Below, piece after piece: positions 12,490-24,000 of a stretch of 64,000 nucleotides of DNA. The DNA is from Phyllostachys edulis. Lineage: Eukaryota > Streptophyta > Magnoliopsida > Poales > Poaceae. Both the position numbers and the translations under genes were made by a program. Position 1 is the stretch's first letter, and each line of letters begins with the position of its first letter. The DNA is taken from NCBI GenBank assembly GCA_036346405.1, contig CM070548.1:92722588-92786587 (forward strand), in the 5' to 3' direction. The notes under the pieces were generated by a model that saw nothing but the letters and a program-made list of their open reading frames with translations, made no database searches and was not told the origin of the DNA.

Positions 12490-12707
12490 AACCGATTAGA
12501 GTGTTGGCTTCCTCAGTTTGTTTTAAACCTGGTTTTTTTGGTAGCAAACCAATTAGAGTGTTGGCTTTCTAAGTTTGTTCTGAAGGTCTTGGATCAAAAA
12601 TTATTCCATTGCTAGGGTTGACATGAAAATACTTGGAACTTCCTGTGATGCAGTACTTGTTTTCTTCTAATATCACAACATCAATATAAATGAGATCTCC
12701 ATGTAAC
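12490..12707 (-). pseudogene. Fragment of a REC/CLU-family (TPR, clustered-mitochondria-like) gene
   Basis: After a polypyrimidine tract and CAG acceptor at 12708, the minus strand reads LHGDLIYIDVVILEENKYCI and continues into a DPRPS motif. After an in-frame stop at 12571-12569 it goes on as KANTLIGLLPKK. I recognise this order from the central part of plant REC1/FMT-type proteins, in which a DPRPSK motif is followed by a TTLIGLLQKIS-like segment. The stop, followed by a 34 bp direct repeat (12488-12521 and 12546-12579) that re-encodes ANTLIGL, shows this is a broken piece. Family members are well over 1000 aa; about 60 codons remain here. Confidence 0.65.
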
Positions 12708-13429
12708 CTGAGGAAACAATTAGTGATTGTTAATTCAGAAAAAAACGAAACAGCGGGTGACAACCTTATATATAATGGTATCAGTGTTAGTCCTAACTCT
12801 ATAACGTGCATGTGAAGAAAGTCAGATATAATCGCAACATCAAAGCTCCATGAACAGCATTAATTTCGAGCATTTATAGCATAGGACGATAAATATATGC
12901 AAAGCAATATAAGGGAGGAGAGAAGGAACAAATTAAATAAAGACTCAGCATGGTTAGCCAAGCTTTAAATACTAAGAACAGATGAATGCAGAAAAAAAAT
13001 TATCGAATCAAGGAAACCTTAAGGCGATGGACATGGTACGTATATATTTTAGGTGCAAAAAGGTTTAATTTTTTTTATGGCTTAACATTGTCTCCACTCC
13101 CACTTGCAGGATGATCATTGGATGGTCTGAAAAGTATGTGTAAAGTGATAAATTACATACACGTGCATGGATGCACCATACTTGGATCAATTTTAAAGAA
13201 AAAAAATGTATTCTTATAAGCATTCTTAAAAAGGGCTAATCTACTTGATTAGTCACCCTACTCACACTCAACTTTAGTAACTATACAGCCTAAGCAGCCA
13301 GTTACATAGGAACGGAGAACGCAGCTATTTCTTGTATGCGGTTGTTTTTTGGAACAATGATTCTTCCAAAGGTATAAAAAAATTAATGAGACAAATAGGG
13401 GGAATGTAACCAGAAGAGTTACCTCCTAT

Positions 13430-13930
13430 AACTCGGCATAGGATCGAATGAAGGAAAAACAATGCTATACACGTATTTGATTTCTGATGGTGCAGATGCC
13501 AAGAAATTAGTGAGAGCACCAGTAGTGTCCTGCATGAAATTTAAACTATCAAGGTCCTGATTAATAATTTTTCCAGCATCGGCTTGGCAGGAGGGGAAGC
13601 AAATAAGATTTATATCAATATCAGGTTGTATTGAAACCTGTGTGCAAATCATAGTACTACTCTGTAGTTATGAACACCGCTGGTGGTGTTTGTACTAATA
13701 TAGAATGTTATCAGTAAACCTACATATTAAATGAAGAACAAAACAAAGTACCTGTTTTTTTCGCTGTGCAGACTCTTGTTGCAGAGCCAGGGAAGTGGAT
13801 GGTGATAGATGAAGACTAGAAATGGATAGTAATTCGTTGGCACGGCGGATATGTGACCTAATAGACGTTTCATCATATATTGCTGATTTTGTTTTTTGCA
13901 GCTCAATTGTATAAATTTCTCAAGGGAACA
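13430..13930 (-). pseudogene. Two consecutive splice-flanked exons of an unidentified gene
   Basis: On the minus strand an AG acceptor near 13902 opens a frame beginning LQKTKSAIYDETSIRSHIRR and ending QRKKQ at a GTACTT donor near 13752. A second exon begins after CACACAG near 13653, contains DIDINLICFPSCQADAGKII and FLASAPSEIKYVYSI, and ends near 13431 at GGTAACTC. Both exons are free of stops over 50-75 codons and have matched splice borders, which is unusual for random AT-rich DNA. I do not recognise the family. They may be captured exons in the candidate Helitron. Confidence 0.4.
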
Positions 13931-14289
13931 ACGAAAATAAGAACCACTGTAAATGAAATGCAAATAATTAAATGTGTATGAAAAACAGCTAGCTAGATGC
14001 AGTCGAATATATATTTGTTTTTTTCTGGCAGAGTTCTTACAAAGATGGCAATTGCAGTTTCTTTTTCACCATTCATTTCCATATTATGGACGTAAAATTT
14101 TGTTGCATACTCATTTCACATATCCAACCTGAATATGTAACCGTTGTAAATGAAATGTAAATAATTACTTGACATATGTGTTAAAGATCTGTAAAAGATG
14201 TTATGTATGAACAGCTAGTATGATTCAAGATATGTACCAACCTAGCATCACATAGGAAAACTCAGGTACCACCAAGAAAAATTACTCTC

Positions 14290-14367
14290 AAGCAAGCACA
14301 GATCCAAGTATCCAAAGGCAAAGCTAATAATAGACTCTCAAGCAAGCACAGATCCAAGTATCCAACT
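14290..14367. repeat. Direct repeat of about 30 bp (two copies)
   Basis: The motif AGACTCTCAAGCAAGCACAG, followed by ATCCAAGTATCCAA, occurs around 14286 and again at 14332, separated by about 15 bp. Confidence 0.8.
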
Positions 14368-14499
14368 CACTCTACCCATCTCGTCATGCCGAGGAGGCAC
14401 TGCCTCTGCCGCTCTGCCGCCACAACCTCCTCGGCCTCGGAGAAGCAGCCCCTCCTCTCAATAGAAGTTCCCCAGCAAGCACCGATGGGCTGGTAGGGC

Positions 14500-14960
14500 G
14501 AGGGGATGAGCACGACGCGGAGACCGTATCGGGAGGGAAGGGAGGGGTGGTGCCGAGGCGGCGACTGGGAAGGACGACGGAGCGAGCGGCGACGGCTGGG
14601 GAGTGGAATCGAGCGGTTGGGAGGCCGATGGTCTGGTAGGGTGAGGGGATGAGGGCGGCGACTGAGGGAGGGACTTGGAGAGGCAAGGACCACGGGGAGG
14701 AGAGCGGAGAGCAGATCCAGGGAGAAGGGAGGGGCGGCGACGGCTGGGAAGTGGAATCGAGCGGTCGGGAGGCCGATGGTCTGGTAGGGCGAGGGGATGA
14801 AGGCGGCGCCGAGGCGGTGACTAAGGGAGGGACCTGGAGTTCGGCGGCTGAGGGAGGGACCGGGAGAGGCAAGGACCGCGGGGAGGAGAGCGGAGAGCAG
14901 ATCCGGGGAGAAGGGAGGGGCGGTGTGGAGGGGGCGACTGGGAACGACGACGGAGAGCGT
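14500..14960. repeat. GC-rich tandem repeat with units of about 100-210 bp
   Basis: The blocks GGAGAGGCAAGGACC, GAGAGCGGAGAGCAGATCC and GGGAGGCCGATGGTCTGGTA recur two or three times in the same order. Open frames on both strands (up to about 250 codons, Pro/Ser-rich on the minus strand, Gly/Glu-rich on the plus strand) come from this skewed composition and I do not accept them as genes. Confidence 0.7.
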
Positions 14961-15272
14961 GCGGCGAGAGAAGGAGGGGCCAGGAGGGGAAAGGAGCAAG
15001 GCGGAGGACCGCGGCGCAGCACAGCCTTGAGCGAGCGGAGAGAGAGACGTGCTGGATTAGGCAGCCGGACACACGGCCCACGCGAAGCCTCGCATGCGGC
15101 CGTTCGGACGAAGCACAGCCGCTCCATCATGGATGCTCGATTCGCATCCGACGGTCGTCATTTTTAGGAGCGATGTGGCCAGGGCAGCTGAAGCTCCTTT
15201 GTTTCAAGCTTAAACTTTAGTAATATATATGTTTGTCGGAACATATGGATGGAGCGAAATAGACGCACGTAC

Positions 15273-15526
15273 CAACACAAGGCACTTGGCGCGCAGCAGA
15301 TGTTCTCGGCCTAATTCGAGATGAAGTCCAGCAGTACCCAAGAGCGAATCTCCCCCAGGAGTAATCTTCTGCCGCTTGTTGCTAGCGCCTGTAGTGATTG
15401 TTGAGCTGGCCTGTGACCATCTATTTTCTTTCTTCAGGCTACACTGATTGAGGGCTTCATAGCCCGGTTGTATCTCTTCTTGCTCAAGCTTTTCGTTTCT
15501 ATCTATAATGGGTAGCGGAGCTCCGG
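15273..15526 (-). pseudogene. Unidentified exon-like fragment
   Basis: On the minus strand an acceptor (ATTCAG) at 15527 precedes an uninterrupted frame with NEKLEQEEIQPGYEALNQCS and NKRQKITPGGDSLL, ending at a GTACGT donor at 15272. The polar, coding-like composition and the two splice borders suggest a real exon of some gene, perhaps captured. I recognise no domain. Confidence 0.3.
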
Positions 15527-15540
15527 CTGAATTTTCACAA

Positions 15541-17923
15541 AAAAAAAGGACACGGAGACACGCGCCTGGTTTCCCGTGGACAGAATACGTGACACGATCA
15601 TTACGCAGTGCTGAGATCACGGTGAGGGGACGCAGAAACATTCACGCGAGTGTGCGACTAGCTTTGCAGAGGCCGATGGAACGGCACGTAGCATTCGCGG
15701 AAGCCCCTTTCTCGCCGTCCGGCCGTTCAGCTTCGGGCATATCACCAAGCGAAAGCCGGCGAACCAAGCATCACCCTGGGCCGCACGGCGCCCGCGGTGA
15801 CCGGGCACCTACCGACTGACAGTTGACACGACCGCGCAAATGAAACCGATTCATGTTTGCAGTACTAGTACTAGCTTCGTTTTCATGGCTGACTCACTCG
15901 TCGACCTCGAAACCTCAAGTTTTTTGTTTGTTTGTTTGTCTGTTCCAGTCTGTCTCTGCTGCAGTTCATCGTTGAAGATATTGAACAAATCCAATTCAAC
16001 CATGCTCATTCAAAAAAAAAAACCTTCATTTTTGGCATTTGGAGTTTTCGAATATGTTTGCAGGGGTTAGTGCAACTGTCTCTGCCGATGTTTAACTATA
16101 GATGATACCGTGGTAGCCTGGTAGGTAGCACATCAGCTACTCCACACATTCCTGCTAACTGTAGTTCCAATCAGTAGTGGGGACTCATTAATAGTACAGG
16201 ACTAATGAGCTGATGTTTGCTCATAAACAGGGATTGCCGATTGATCCCGCGCCCTCAGATGAACTGCTTGACACTTTCTTTCTCCAACTTTCACAAATCA
16301 CAGTATATCACACCCCATTTCTCTCCTTCCGGATCAGCAACCATGCATGCATCATGACATGGATGACCTTGATCCTAAGAAACCAAAAGAAAGCAAAAAA
16401 ACAAAAGAAATGGAACCGAGATGATGATCACGACCGATCTAAATATACCCTCATGTACTGGTATCAGGATCACAGGTAGGGCGGACCCAGCTGGGCCGGA
16501 TTCGAGAGTGTTCAGCTGAACACCTAAAAAATTTAGGCAAAAAATCAGTATATATGAGAGATATAATACATGTATATACTAAAATTTTGGTTAAATCAAT
16601 ATGTAATGTCTCAGAAACCCATTCCACCAGTACCTCACTCGGCACTCGTATAGCCCACCAAAGCCAAGCCATTCCACATTTGGCCACTGTTCCAACCTTC
16701 CCCATAATGACATGGCCCAATATCTCAAGGCTCATTTATTGGCAAACCTTAACTCGATCTCTCTTTCTCTCGATCTCACATCTCTCTCTCAAACAAACAC
16801 ACACGCGCACAGCCTTGCCCTTGCGCCTTGCGGGTTTGCGGGTTTGTGTGTGTGGCAGTGGCGGTGAGGCGCGAGCGAGTGACAATGGCATTGGCGGCTA
16901 CGGGTCGTGGTGTCTTGGGAGGCGGCGGGCGAGGCGACTGCTGTTCGAGGACCAAGGCTCCAACTTCGAGCGGGTGGCGTGAGGCGATGGACCGGAGCTA
17001 GCAACTAGGGTGAGCCGTAAGTGGGGTTGGCCGTCGACGGCGGCGAGGCAAAACACATGAGCCTGGCCATCTAGGCGACCGAGCCGACGAGCCCCGACCA
17101 CCAAGCACAGGTCCTGAGGAGTGAGGACTAAGGCACTGAGGTGAGGTATCCAATCCTTAATCCCTAATTCCCAAACGGCCAAACCGGTTTGAAAAATGAA
17201 TTATGGTTGATGAATCTTGTATTTATGTTAATTGTAAATCTTAGAGCTTTGAAAAATGTACACGGTAGTTTAGATTATTACATTATTGGCTGACACCAAA
17301 ATGAAGCATTAGATTGCCCCCATGAAATTTAATCTTGTATAAACATATTATACTTTGAAAACTTTCAAGTATCCATGTAAAGTTCTCGTTGGATAGGAAG
17401 ATTCTAAGCAATAACAAGCTAATTGTGGCAGATAATGGAATATCTAGACCATTTTCAGTTAAAGCAACTAAACTTTCAGCTTAACTGAGAGCATGAGACT
17501 AATATATAACTCTAGATTTAAGTTAGATTACCAGGCTGTAGCAAATGATGGTGGTATACTTTAGCAATATGAATATAAATTCATCTAGATATACCTATAT
17601 AATTTATTGATCTCAACTTGTCAAGTTATACAAATTCATGTGACCAATTAAACATGCAAACTACAAATTCATGGGCCGGCTAGTTAGGCCGTATATGTCA
17701 ATAGCAGCACATGTACATCTCCAATTCTCTATTCCTCATTTGGTCGGTCCCAAATCCCAAATTCTCAATTCATCATTTTTCTTAATTATTTTATAATTTA
17801 ACTCAATTATTTCTAGTACGGAAATTTTGTTTTTTTTTTGGCTAACGTGAACCTTTAATTTTACTATTAAATAATATTTTATTAACTCTAAACACCCGTC
17901 TAATAAATCTGGTCTGCCACTTA
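15541..17923. other. Intergenic region downstream of the MYB gene
   Basis: Holds short unconnected ORFs, a probable hAT-type fragment at about 16475-16720, and a GC-rich stretch at 16800-17130 with mutually overlapping frames on both strands. The first few hundred bases next to 17924 should include the MYB 3' UTR, but I cannot fix a poly(A) site. Confidence 0.4.
16475..16720 (+). mobile_element. Fragment of an hAT-like element
   Basis: GGTAGGGCGGACCCAGC followed by GTGTTCAGCTGAACACC, a TTTAGGCAAAAAATCAGTAT stretch and CAGAAACCCATTCCA follows the order seen at one end of common grass hAT-type elements. The opposite terminus is not visible, so this is a fragment. The assignment is by resemblance only. 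Confidence 0.35.
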
Positions 17924-18963
17924 TCACAGCCACACTTCTTGATCAAAGCCAACGCCCGAGTAATGGTCCAGCAGGTCGACGCTAATGCCGCCGCCGTCGC
18001 CGCCGCTACCGGACAAGAAGCCGGCCCAGTCGATGTCCATGATGCCATCAACTTCGAAGAGGTCGATGGGGTCAGGCCAGTCCACGTCCGCGCCAGGCGT
18101 CGCGACGGAGGCCGAGGCGGACGAGGAGGATCGGGACGGCGACACGGCAGAGGTGGACGCAGAGGAGGCAGAGCAGGTGGCGCCCTTCGTCTCGGCGCTC
18201 ACTGGTGCCTCCTCCTCGTCGTCGGCGCCGTTGCCGGAGCCGGAGCCGGCCGGTTCTTGAGACGTCGGCTTGGGCTCATCGCAGTGTTCTTGCGCTTGCT
18301 GCCGTTTCAGGGGATCGGACTGAACAGGAGCGAGTGGCTGGTGAGTGATGGGGTCGATGCCCATCTTCTTGAGCTGCTTCTTGATGTGGGTGTTCCAGTG
18401 GTTCTTGATCTCGTTGTCCGTTCTCCCCGGTAACCGTGCGGCGATCTTGGACCATCTGGACGCAACAGAAAAAGAATGGCGAGTTCACGATGCGAACATG
18501 CAGAATGTTAATTTGGAGGGAGAGGAGAACGGCAAGAATTTTAGAGTTTTGGGGGACACATCACACACCTGTTGCCGAGCTGCGCGTGGAGATCAATGAC
18601 CAGCTTCTCCTCGTCTTCGGAAAGGAGACCCCTCTTGAGGTCAGGCCGCAGGTAGTTCGTCCACCTCAGTCGGCAGCTCTTGCCACACCTCAGCAAACCT
18701 GCGAATGTAGCAATTGAGAGCGAAAACAAGGCACAGTCATGTCTCATGCAGGATGATCTCAAGGAGAAAGAATCATCTGCATTTGCACGTGAATCTTTTC
18801 CATTGCACTAGTGATCACGCACGCATGCACCTGCAAGCTTGGGGACAAGCCTCCAGCAGCAATGGCCATGGGAGAGGAGGAAGCTGACCAGCTTCTGGTC
18901 CTCCTCCGCCGTCCAGGGCCCCCTCTTGAGGCCAACCTTCTCACAGCATGGCTGCCTGCCCAT
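17924..18963 (-). CDS. R2R3-MYB transcription factor, subgroup-8-like (MYB20/42/43/85 type)
   Basis: Three exons: 18963-18831 (133 bp), 18698-18569 (130 bp) and 18455-17924 (532 bp). Together they make 795 nt, one open frame of 264 aa. The 133/130 bp first exons are the canonical R2R3-MYB layout. The protein starts MGRQPCCEKV. R2 (about residues 14-62) has Trp at 17, 37 and 57. R3 (about 66-113) lacks the first Trp, as usual in plants, and has Trp at 89 and 108, with the recognition-helix motif LPGRTDNEIKNHW. The KKMGIDPITHQPL segment after R3 and the R2 sequence GHCCWRLVPKLAG point to the subgroup of secondary-wall and phenylpropanoid regulators. The tail is Ser/Ala-rich with an acidic end (DWPDPIDLFEVDG, then DIDWAGFL), a likely activation region. 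It should act as a nuclear DNA-binding regulator. No lesion was seen. Confidence 0.92.
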
Positions 18964-19734
18964 CCCCTCTCTCTCTTCTCCTAGATAAGAGTAAGAACCA
19001 GTGCAAAAGACACGAGCAGAGTACTTGCTTCCTCGCTGGTATATTTGACTTTTAAGCCGTGGGGGACTACTCAAGTGAAGTCTCGGGTCTCGAGTCTCAA
19101 TCCCCAAGAAAGGAGCAGGAGCAGCCTTACTTGGGGTGGACGCGCAGCGCAGGGGATTAATAGGTGCAGCCGAGAAGTGAAAAGGGCCACCGCCCACGTG
19201 GCGGGAAGCAGGGGCGTGGCGAGTCGTACGTGTGAGCCCGTCCCTGACTTCAGCCAAACGGATCGTGGTCTCGCTGGTCGCTGCTGCCTCCGGAACAGAC
19301 TTAACAGTTGAACGAGTTTTTCAGCTCAAATGATATTGCTTCGCGATAGAATACTAAAAATAGTCCTTTTATGAATAAATTAGCAAAAATAGTATTATAG
19401 ACGTGTTGACAAGTGACACGTGCCTTCTATCATGCCCCCACCGTATGGATTCCTTGCCGCACCCTCACCGCACTTTCACTCTGAAAAGACTAGTTTTGCT
19501 ATTGTGATACGAAACAATGTTAATTAAGCCAAAAACTCTAGTTGAACTAGGAGCTAAGGCTAAGAACATGTACCGTAAGTCACATATGATATTACCGAGA
19601 GGGGCTCTCTGGTAGCGCAAAGGTGGACGTGCAAGATTGCGAACTCACCAAGTAAATTTTCTCGTATGTACTGAGAATTAAACAGTTTTGCGTGAAATTT
19701 ATGCATACATGCATGACTAAAAGAAGCTCATGCG
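18964..19734 (-). promoter_or_regulatory. Upstream region of the MYB gene
   Basis: Sequence between the MYB start codon and the Pack-MULE-like insertion. A TATA-like AAATATACC lies on the minus strand near 19040, about 80 bp before the ATG. A G-box/ABRE-type CACGTGGC lies at 19193-19200 and another CACGTG near 19418. Function is inferred from motif only. The available promoter is about 770 bp before the transposon starts at 19743. Confidence 0.4.
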
Positions 19735-19742
19735 TTACTAAA

Positions 19743-21686
19743 GGAAAAATCCCCTCAACTCTAATGAAAGTCGGAAAATCAACACTCACCTATGAAAATA
19801 GACACACGGCAACCTCTAACTCTTCAAACCGTTTAGTTTACCCCTGAGATCAAAATCACCCCAATCTTACTGACGTGACTTCTATGTTAGCATCCATATC
19901 ACTGTATTTTACTATCTGTTAGCATCCATGTCACTGTATTTTACTACCTCATAGGCCAAATCACCTCCTCTCTCTTTCTGTCGTCTCCGCGAGCTCCCAT
20001 CTCTGGCCACCGTCCATCCCGCAGCCCCGTGGCATAGCCCCAAATGAAGGTTGTAGCCCCCCAAATGAAGGTCGTAGCCCCGTGGACTTCCTCGCCTCTG
20101 CCCCCGTGCCCTCCCTACCTCCTCGCGACTTCAGGCGATCTATTGCTCCAGGCCGTCTCCGTCCTCACCGAGCGCGTCACCACGAAAGCCTCTACCTCCT
20201 AATCCTCACCGAGCTCCACCGCCGCTTTCCCCCGCGCCGCCATTTGATGTTGCTCTGCCTCTCTCCCCAACACCGCCGGCTGCTGCTGCTCTTCTATGTC
20301 GCTAGTGGCCTAGATACGTCGCCACTGAGGCTGCTATTGCTCTGTTTCCCTTCCCAATATCGCCTTCTGCTGCTGCTCTACTTCTCTCCCCAACGCCGCT
20401 TACTGCTGCTACTTGCTTCGTCGCAGATGGCCTAGATCCGTCGCCACTGAGGTTGTTGCTACTACTCTGCTTCAACCCCCCACGCCGTGGAGAAGACAAG
20501 ATCCAGATCCCGTGGATCTGTGTGCCTTGGTCGCTGGGCCTCCTCCTTTATCCACTCTAGTTGCCGCCGCCGATATCTTGCCGCCCGCTCCGGTCGCCAG
20601 GCGAAAACGGCGAGGAAGGGGTTGATGATCGGGGACGCCATCAACTGAGTACATTAACGGCTTCACCTCGACTCACACCCCTCGATTGGCCGATTTTCGT
20701 CACCGGAGACGTGGCCAACGACCTCCCCTGTTCCCAGATCGTCGTCACCTTCGTCCAGCCGTTCCGGCCAACTGTGGCCACCAAAGCTTGAGCCGCCACC
20801 ACAACTGGGTTTGCCTCGCCACATTCTACACTGTTCTCGCACCTCCTTGTCTGTTCCACTACTGGAGCTCGACGCCGGCATGAGATGAGCAGCGCCGTCG
20901 GCCACCTCTGTTCTCCGCCTCCGGCTACCGCAATGGTCTACTCCTTTCATATCTGCATCCACCCGTGTTCCGTCACCTCCTGGGCCCAGAACCGCTGTCG
21001 GTTCACGAACTTTTTTTTTTAGCCCTCTCACCCAAATCAATTGTAAAAATGACTTTCATCCTATTTTATTTGTAAATCTAGACCCCCTCCCTCATCTTCC
21101 GCACTCGGCCACCACGAAAAGTTCGCTTCCCACGCTCGTGGGCCACCCTCTGGTGTCTTTCCGCGCTCGGGGAGTACGGAAGTGACCTTCTCCACTCCCC
21201 AACCGCGGAAGGTGAGGGAGGGGGTCTAGATTTGAAAAAAAAAATGGTACGGGGGTTATTTTTGTAATTGTGTGGTGTTGGGGGGCCAAAATGAAAAAAG
21301 ATTCTTGGTTCACAAGGAATTGGTCGTATGTCGTCACCGCCGATATCCCCTGTTTCCATGGTTGTCGTGACCATCGCGTTGTCGTTCCATCCATACCCGA
21401 CCTCTCATGTTCACAAAACTGCCACTCCTAGCTTCGCTATTCAACAAACCATGGCCAGAGCTCATCGTCAGCCGTGGCCAGAGCTCGTAGACAGCCACAT
21501 CAGTAAAATCACCTCCACCGCTCCACATCACATGAAAACCGTGCTAGAAAGGATGGAAGGGGTAAAATAGATGGTTTTGAGAGTTGGAGACCGTCATGTG
21601 TCTGATTTCGTAGCTAAGAGTTGATTTTCAGACTTTCATAAGAGTTTAGAGGTCAGATGAGTTCAGAGGTCAAATGAACTTTTTCC
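19743..21686. mobile_element. Pack-MULE-like element with 8 bp target duplication
   Basis: The two ends, 19743-19846 and 21560-21686, are imperfect inverted copies. Both begin GGAAAAA inward and share ATGAAAGTC, GAAAATCAAC, AGACACA and TTTACCCC in order; the right arm has about 25 extra bases. TTACTAAA stands directly outside both ends (19735-19742 and 21687-21694), a clean 8 bp target duplication. Long TIRs and an 8-9 bp duplication fit Mutator-like elements. The interior is GC-rich (19980-21000), with short internal repeats (CGCCACTGAGG near 20320 and 20440) and no transposase. It probably holds captured genomic fragments, but I recognise no parent gene. Confidence 0.8.
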
Positions 21687-22204
21687 TTACTAAAAATCAG
21701 GTGTTCACATTTACGAGCCAGTTGCTGGTGGTAGCAATGTACAAGAATGTAGCGTCATATAATCTGGAAAACGAAATTTTAGGCTACCAGCTACCCCCGT
21801 CGATGATGGTTGTCGTGCAGTCCACTCGATATGACTTCCGCAGTAGATGGGTACATTAAGGGTGCGTTTAGTTGGTGGGATGAGATTGAATGGGATGGAT
21901 GGTATGGGTAGGATGAGATCGTCCTGTATAGGATGGTACAGTCAGTCTGTTCAGTTGGTTCTATGGGATGATACAGAGTTTTGTTTGGTTGGTTGTATAG
22001 GATGATTCTGGATAGTTCAAGATGTTGTTTGGTTTGGTGGATGAAATTGGATATGATAACCCTTTCACTAGAGGTGATGAGTTCACATCCTACAATTGTG
22101 AGAATTAAGTTTAGAAATTGATTTGAATTTAAATTCAAGTTTGAAAATAGTTTTGCAAATAATTAATTGTTATATTTTTTGCCAACCCGAATTCGAGGCA
22201 AGGA

Positions 22205-22725
22205 GTTTATTTGAACTTTCGAAATTTAACAATATTTAACGACATTTGACGATAATTGACAAAATTTAACGATATTTAACAACATTTAATGATATTTAAC
22301 AACATTATTTGACAACATTTAACGATATTTGACAACATTTAACGATATTTGACGACATTTGACGATAATTGACGATATTTGATGATATTTAACGACATTT
22401 AATGGCATTTGACAACATTTGACGATATTTAACGATCATTTGACGATAATTGATGACATTTAATGATATTTAACGACATTTAACGATATTTAACGGCATT
22501 TAACAATATTTAATGATATTTAACGATATTTGACAACATTTAACGATATTTAACGACATTTGACGATAATTGACGATATTTGATGATAATTGACAACATT
22601 TGACAATATTTAACGACATTTGACGATAATTGACAATATTTAACGATATTTAACAACATTTGACGACATTTGACGATAATTGACAGCATTTAACGACATT
22701 TGATGATAATTGACAACATTTGACG
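22205..22725. repeat. Short-period array of AACGATATTTGACGACATT-like units
   Basis: About 520 bp of nearly uninterrupted 12-13 bp units, consensus TTTRACGAYA plus variants (TTTGACGATAATTGAC, ATTTAACGACATTTAACG). It is non-coding and contains no reading-frame constraint. It lies near the left end of the Harbinger-type element. Confidence 0.9.
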
Positions 22726-23589
22726 AATATACATGTTGAGACATCCAGAGTTACTTCATAGTCATTGTAAACTACTTCTGAGCAAGTTTTACTAATCCTC
22801 TAGATATCAAGTACACCTTACCAACCTCAATTAGGTCGTAAAACTGATCAAGCACTGAATTGAATCCATGCATGACTTTTTGAAAAAAAATTGCATATTT
22901 TATTGCACTTGAAAAATCTCAAATAAAGTTTAAACCTACAACTCAATTATAAGTTCCAAAAGAAAACAAGAACAAAAACCCTTGTTCATCTTCTGAAAAT
23001 AATTTATTGAAATACTATAATAATTATCATGTATTAATATAACTTTTTCCAAATTTTTGGAACTTAATTTGACCCTCAGAAAATTCAAACTCAAATGAAA
23101 GGCCTATTCTAAGTTTGAATTTAAATTATTCAAATCAAATCTTGAACAGTGATGTTTAAAATTTTAATTGAGTCCTAGGATGTCCCAGGAACCCCTCTGA
23201 TTTATTTCAAAATTTTAAGAATTTTATTCCTATTTTTAAAGCCTTGGTCAAACCCTTTTGTTTCTTGGTCAACTGTTTTCAAAACTTAGGCTACCATTGT
23301 TGGCTCGAACGCACCATGGCTCGAGCCCAACGCACAAACTTGGCTCCACCCAACCGCCTAAAGGCACTCACACGCGGACCGTCGATCATGATCGGAGGGC
23401 CCAAACGGAGTGGGCCGTTCGAACCATCCGAACGGCCATTGAAATCCTAGGCTTCCAATGTTGATCGTATGGCCCTTGTTGATTAGGCCGATCGGACCAG
23501 TCCGAACGGCTAGGTAATCCCAGCCGTTTATTCTCAATCGATCGCCCTAGAGCTGATCGGACCGATCGCACCAGCGACACGAGCCCTAC

Positions 23590-24000
23590 GATCAAAAATG
23601 AACGGCCAGGATCGTTGGGACGCTTGGACCATCCGAACGTCCCAACGCATGTGAGCCGTTCGATCCGCATCAGACGTCCCAAAAGAAACGGCGCGATGAG
23701 GCGGTGCGAACCAGACTCAGGTGCGATGTGAGCCCTACGATAAAAAATGAACGGCCAGATCGTTGGGGACATTGAGCCGTTCAACGCCCCAACGCATGTG
23801 AGCCATTTGATCCGCATCGGACGTCCCAAAAGAAATGGCGTGATAAGGCGGTGTGTACCAGACTCGGGTGCGACACGAGCCCTATGATAAAAAATGAAAT
23901 GCGTTGGGACGTTTAGACCGTCCGAACGTCCCAACGCATGTGAACCGTTCGATCCGCATCGGACGTCCCAAAAGAAACATCGCGATGAGGCGGTCCGATG
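23590..24000. repeat. Tandem repeat with period of about 150 bp (three copies)
   Basis: The order CCAACGCATGTGAGCCGTTC, GATCCGCATC, GACGTCCCAAAAGAAA, GATGAGGCGGT, GAGCCCTA recurs from about 23645, 23795 and 23932. Upstream (23300-23590) has related GATCGG/CCGATCGGAC-rich sequence. Open frames on either strand repeat the same peptides and are by-products. Confidence 0.8.

Larger units (their letters stand above)
9723..15526 (+). mobile_element. Candidate Helitron (5' end at 9723; 3' end not located)
   Basis: TCTATACTAGAAGTTCACCC at 9723, preceded by A, matches the start of common grass Helitrons. It runs straight into a perfect 20 bp palindrome, CCCGCACCATATGGTGCGGG, at 9740-9759. The following kilobases look like Helitron filler: AT-rich, no TIRs, with splice-flanked exon pieces in one orientation (minus) that seem to come from different genes. 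I could not find a convincing hairpin plus CTRR 3' terminus, so the right border given here is only the end of the last exon-like piece. No Rep/helicase ORF is present, so the element would be non-autonomous. Confidence 0.45.

Noticed and set aside
14367..15167. Overlapping open frames of 170-250 codons on both strands
   Set aside because: They arise from a GC-rich tandem repeat with biased composition; peptides are Pro/Ser-rich or Gly/Glu-rich and repeat with the DNA, with no domain and no splice-supported structure.
15210..15641. Complete gene of 143 codons on the minus strand
   Set aside because: Only the splice-flanked part 15273-15526 looks coding; the first 38 codons and the tail lie outside the AG and GT borders.
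17939..18433. Plus-strand frames opposite the MYB third exon
   Set aside because: They are antisense shadows of the GC-rich MYB coding sequence.
20082..20791. Leu/Arg/Pro-rich frames in the Pack-MULE-like interior as a captured gene
   Set aside because: Internal repeats and composition give open frames in several phases; no parental domain recognised, so no CDS is called.
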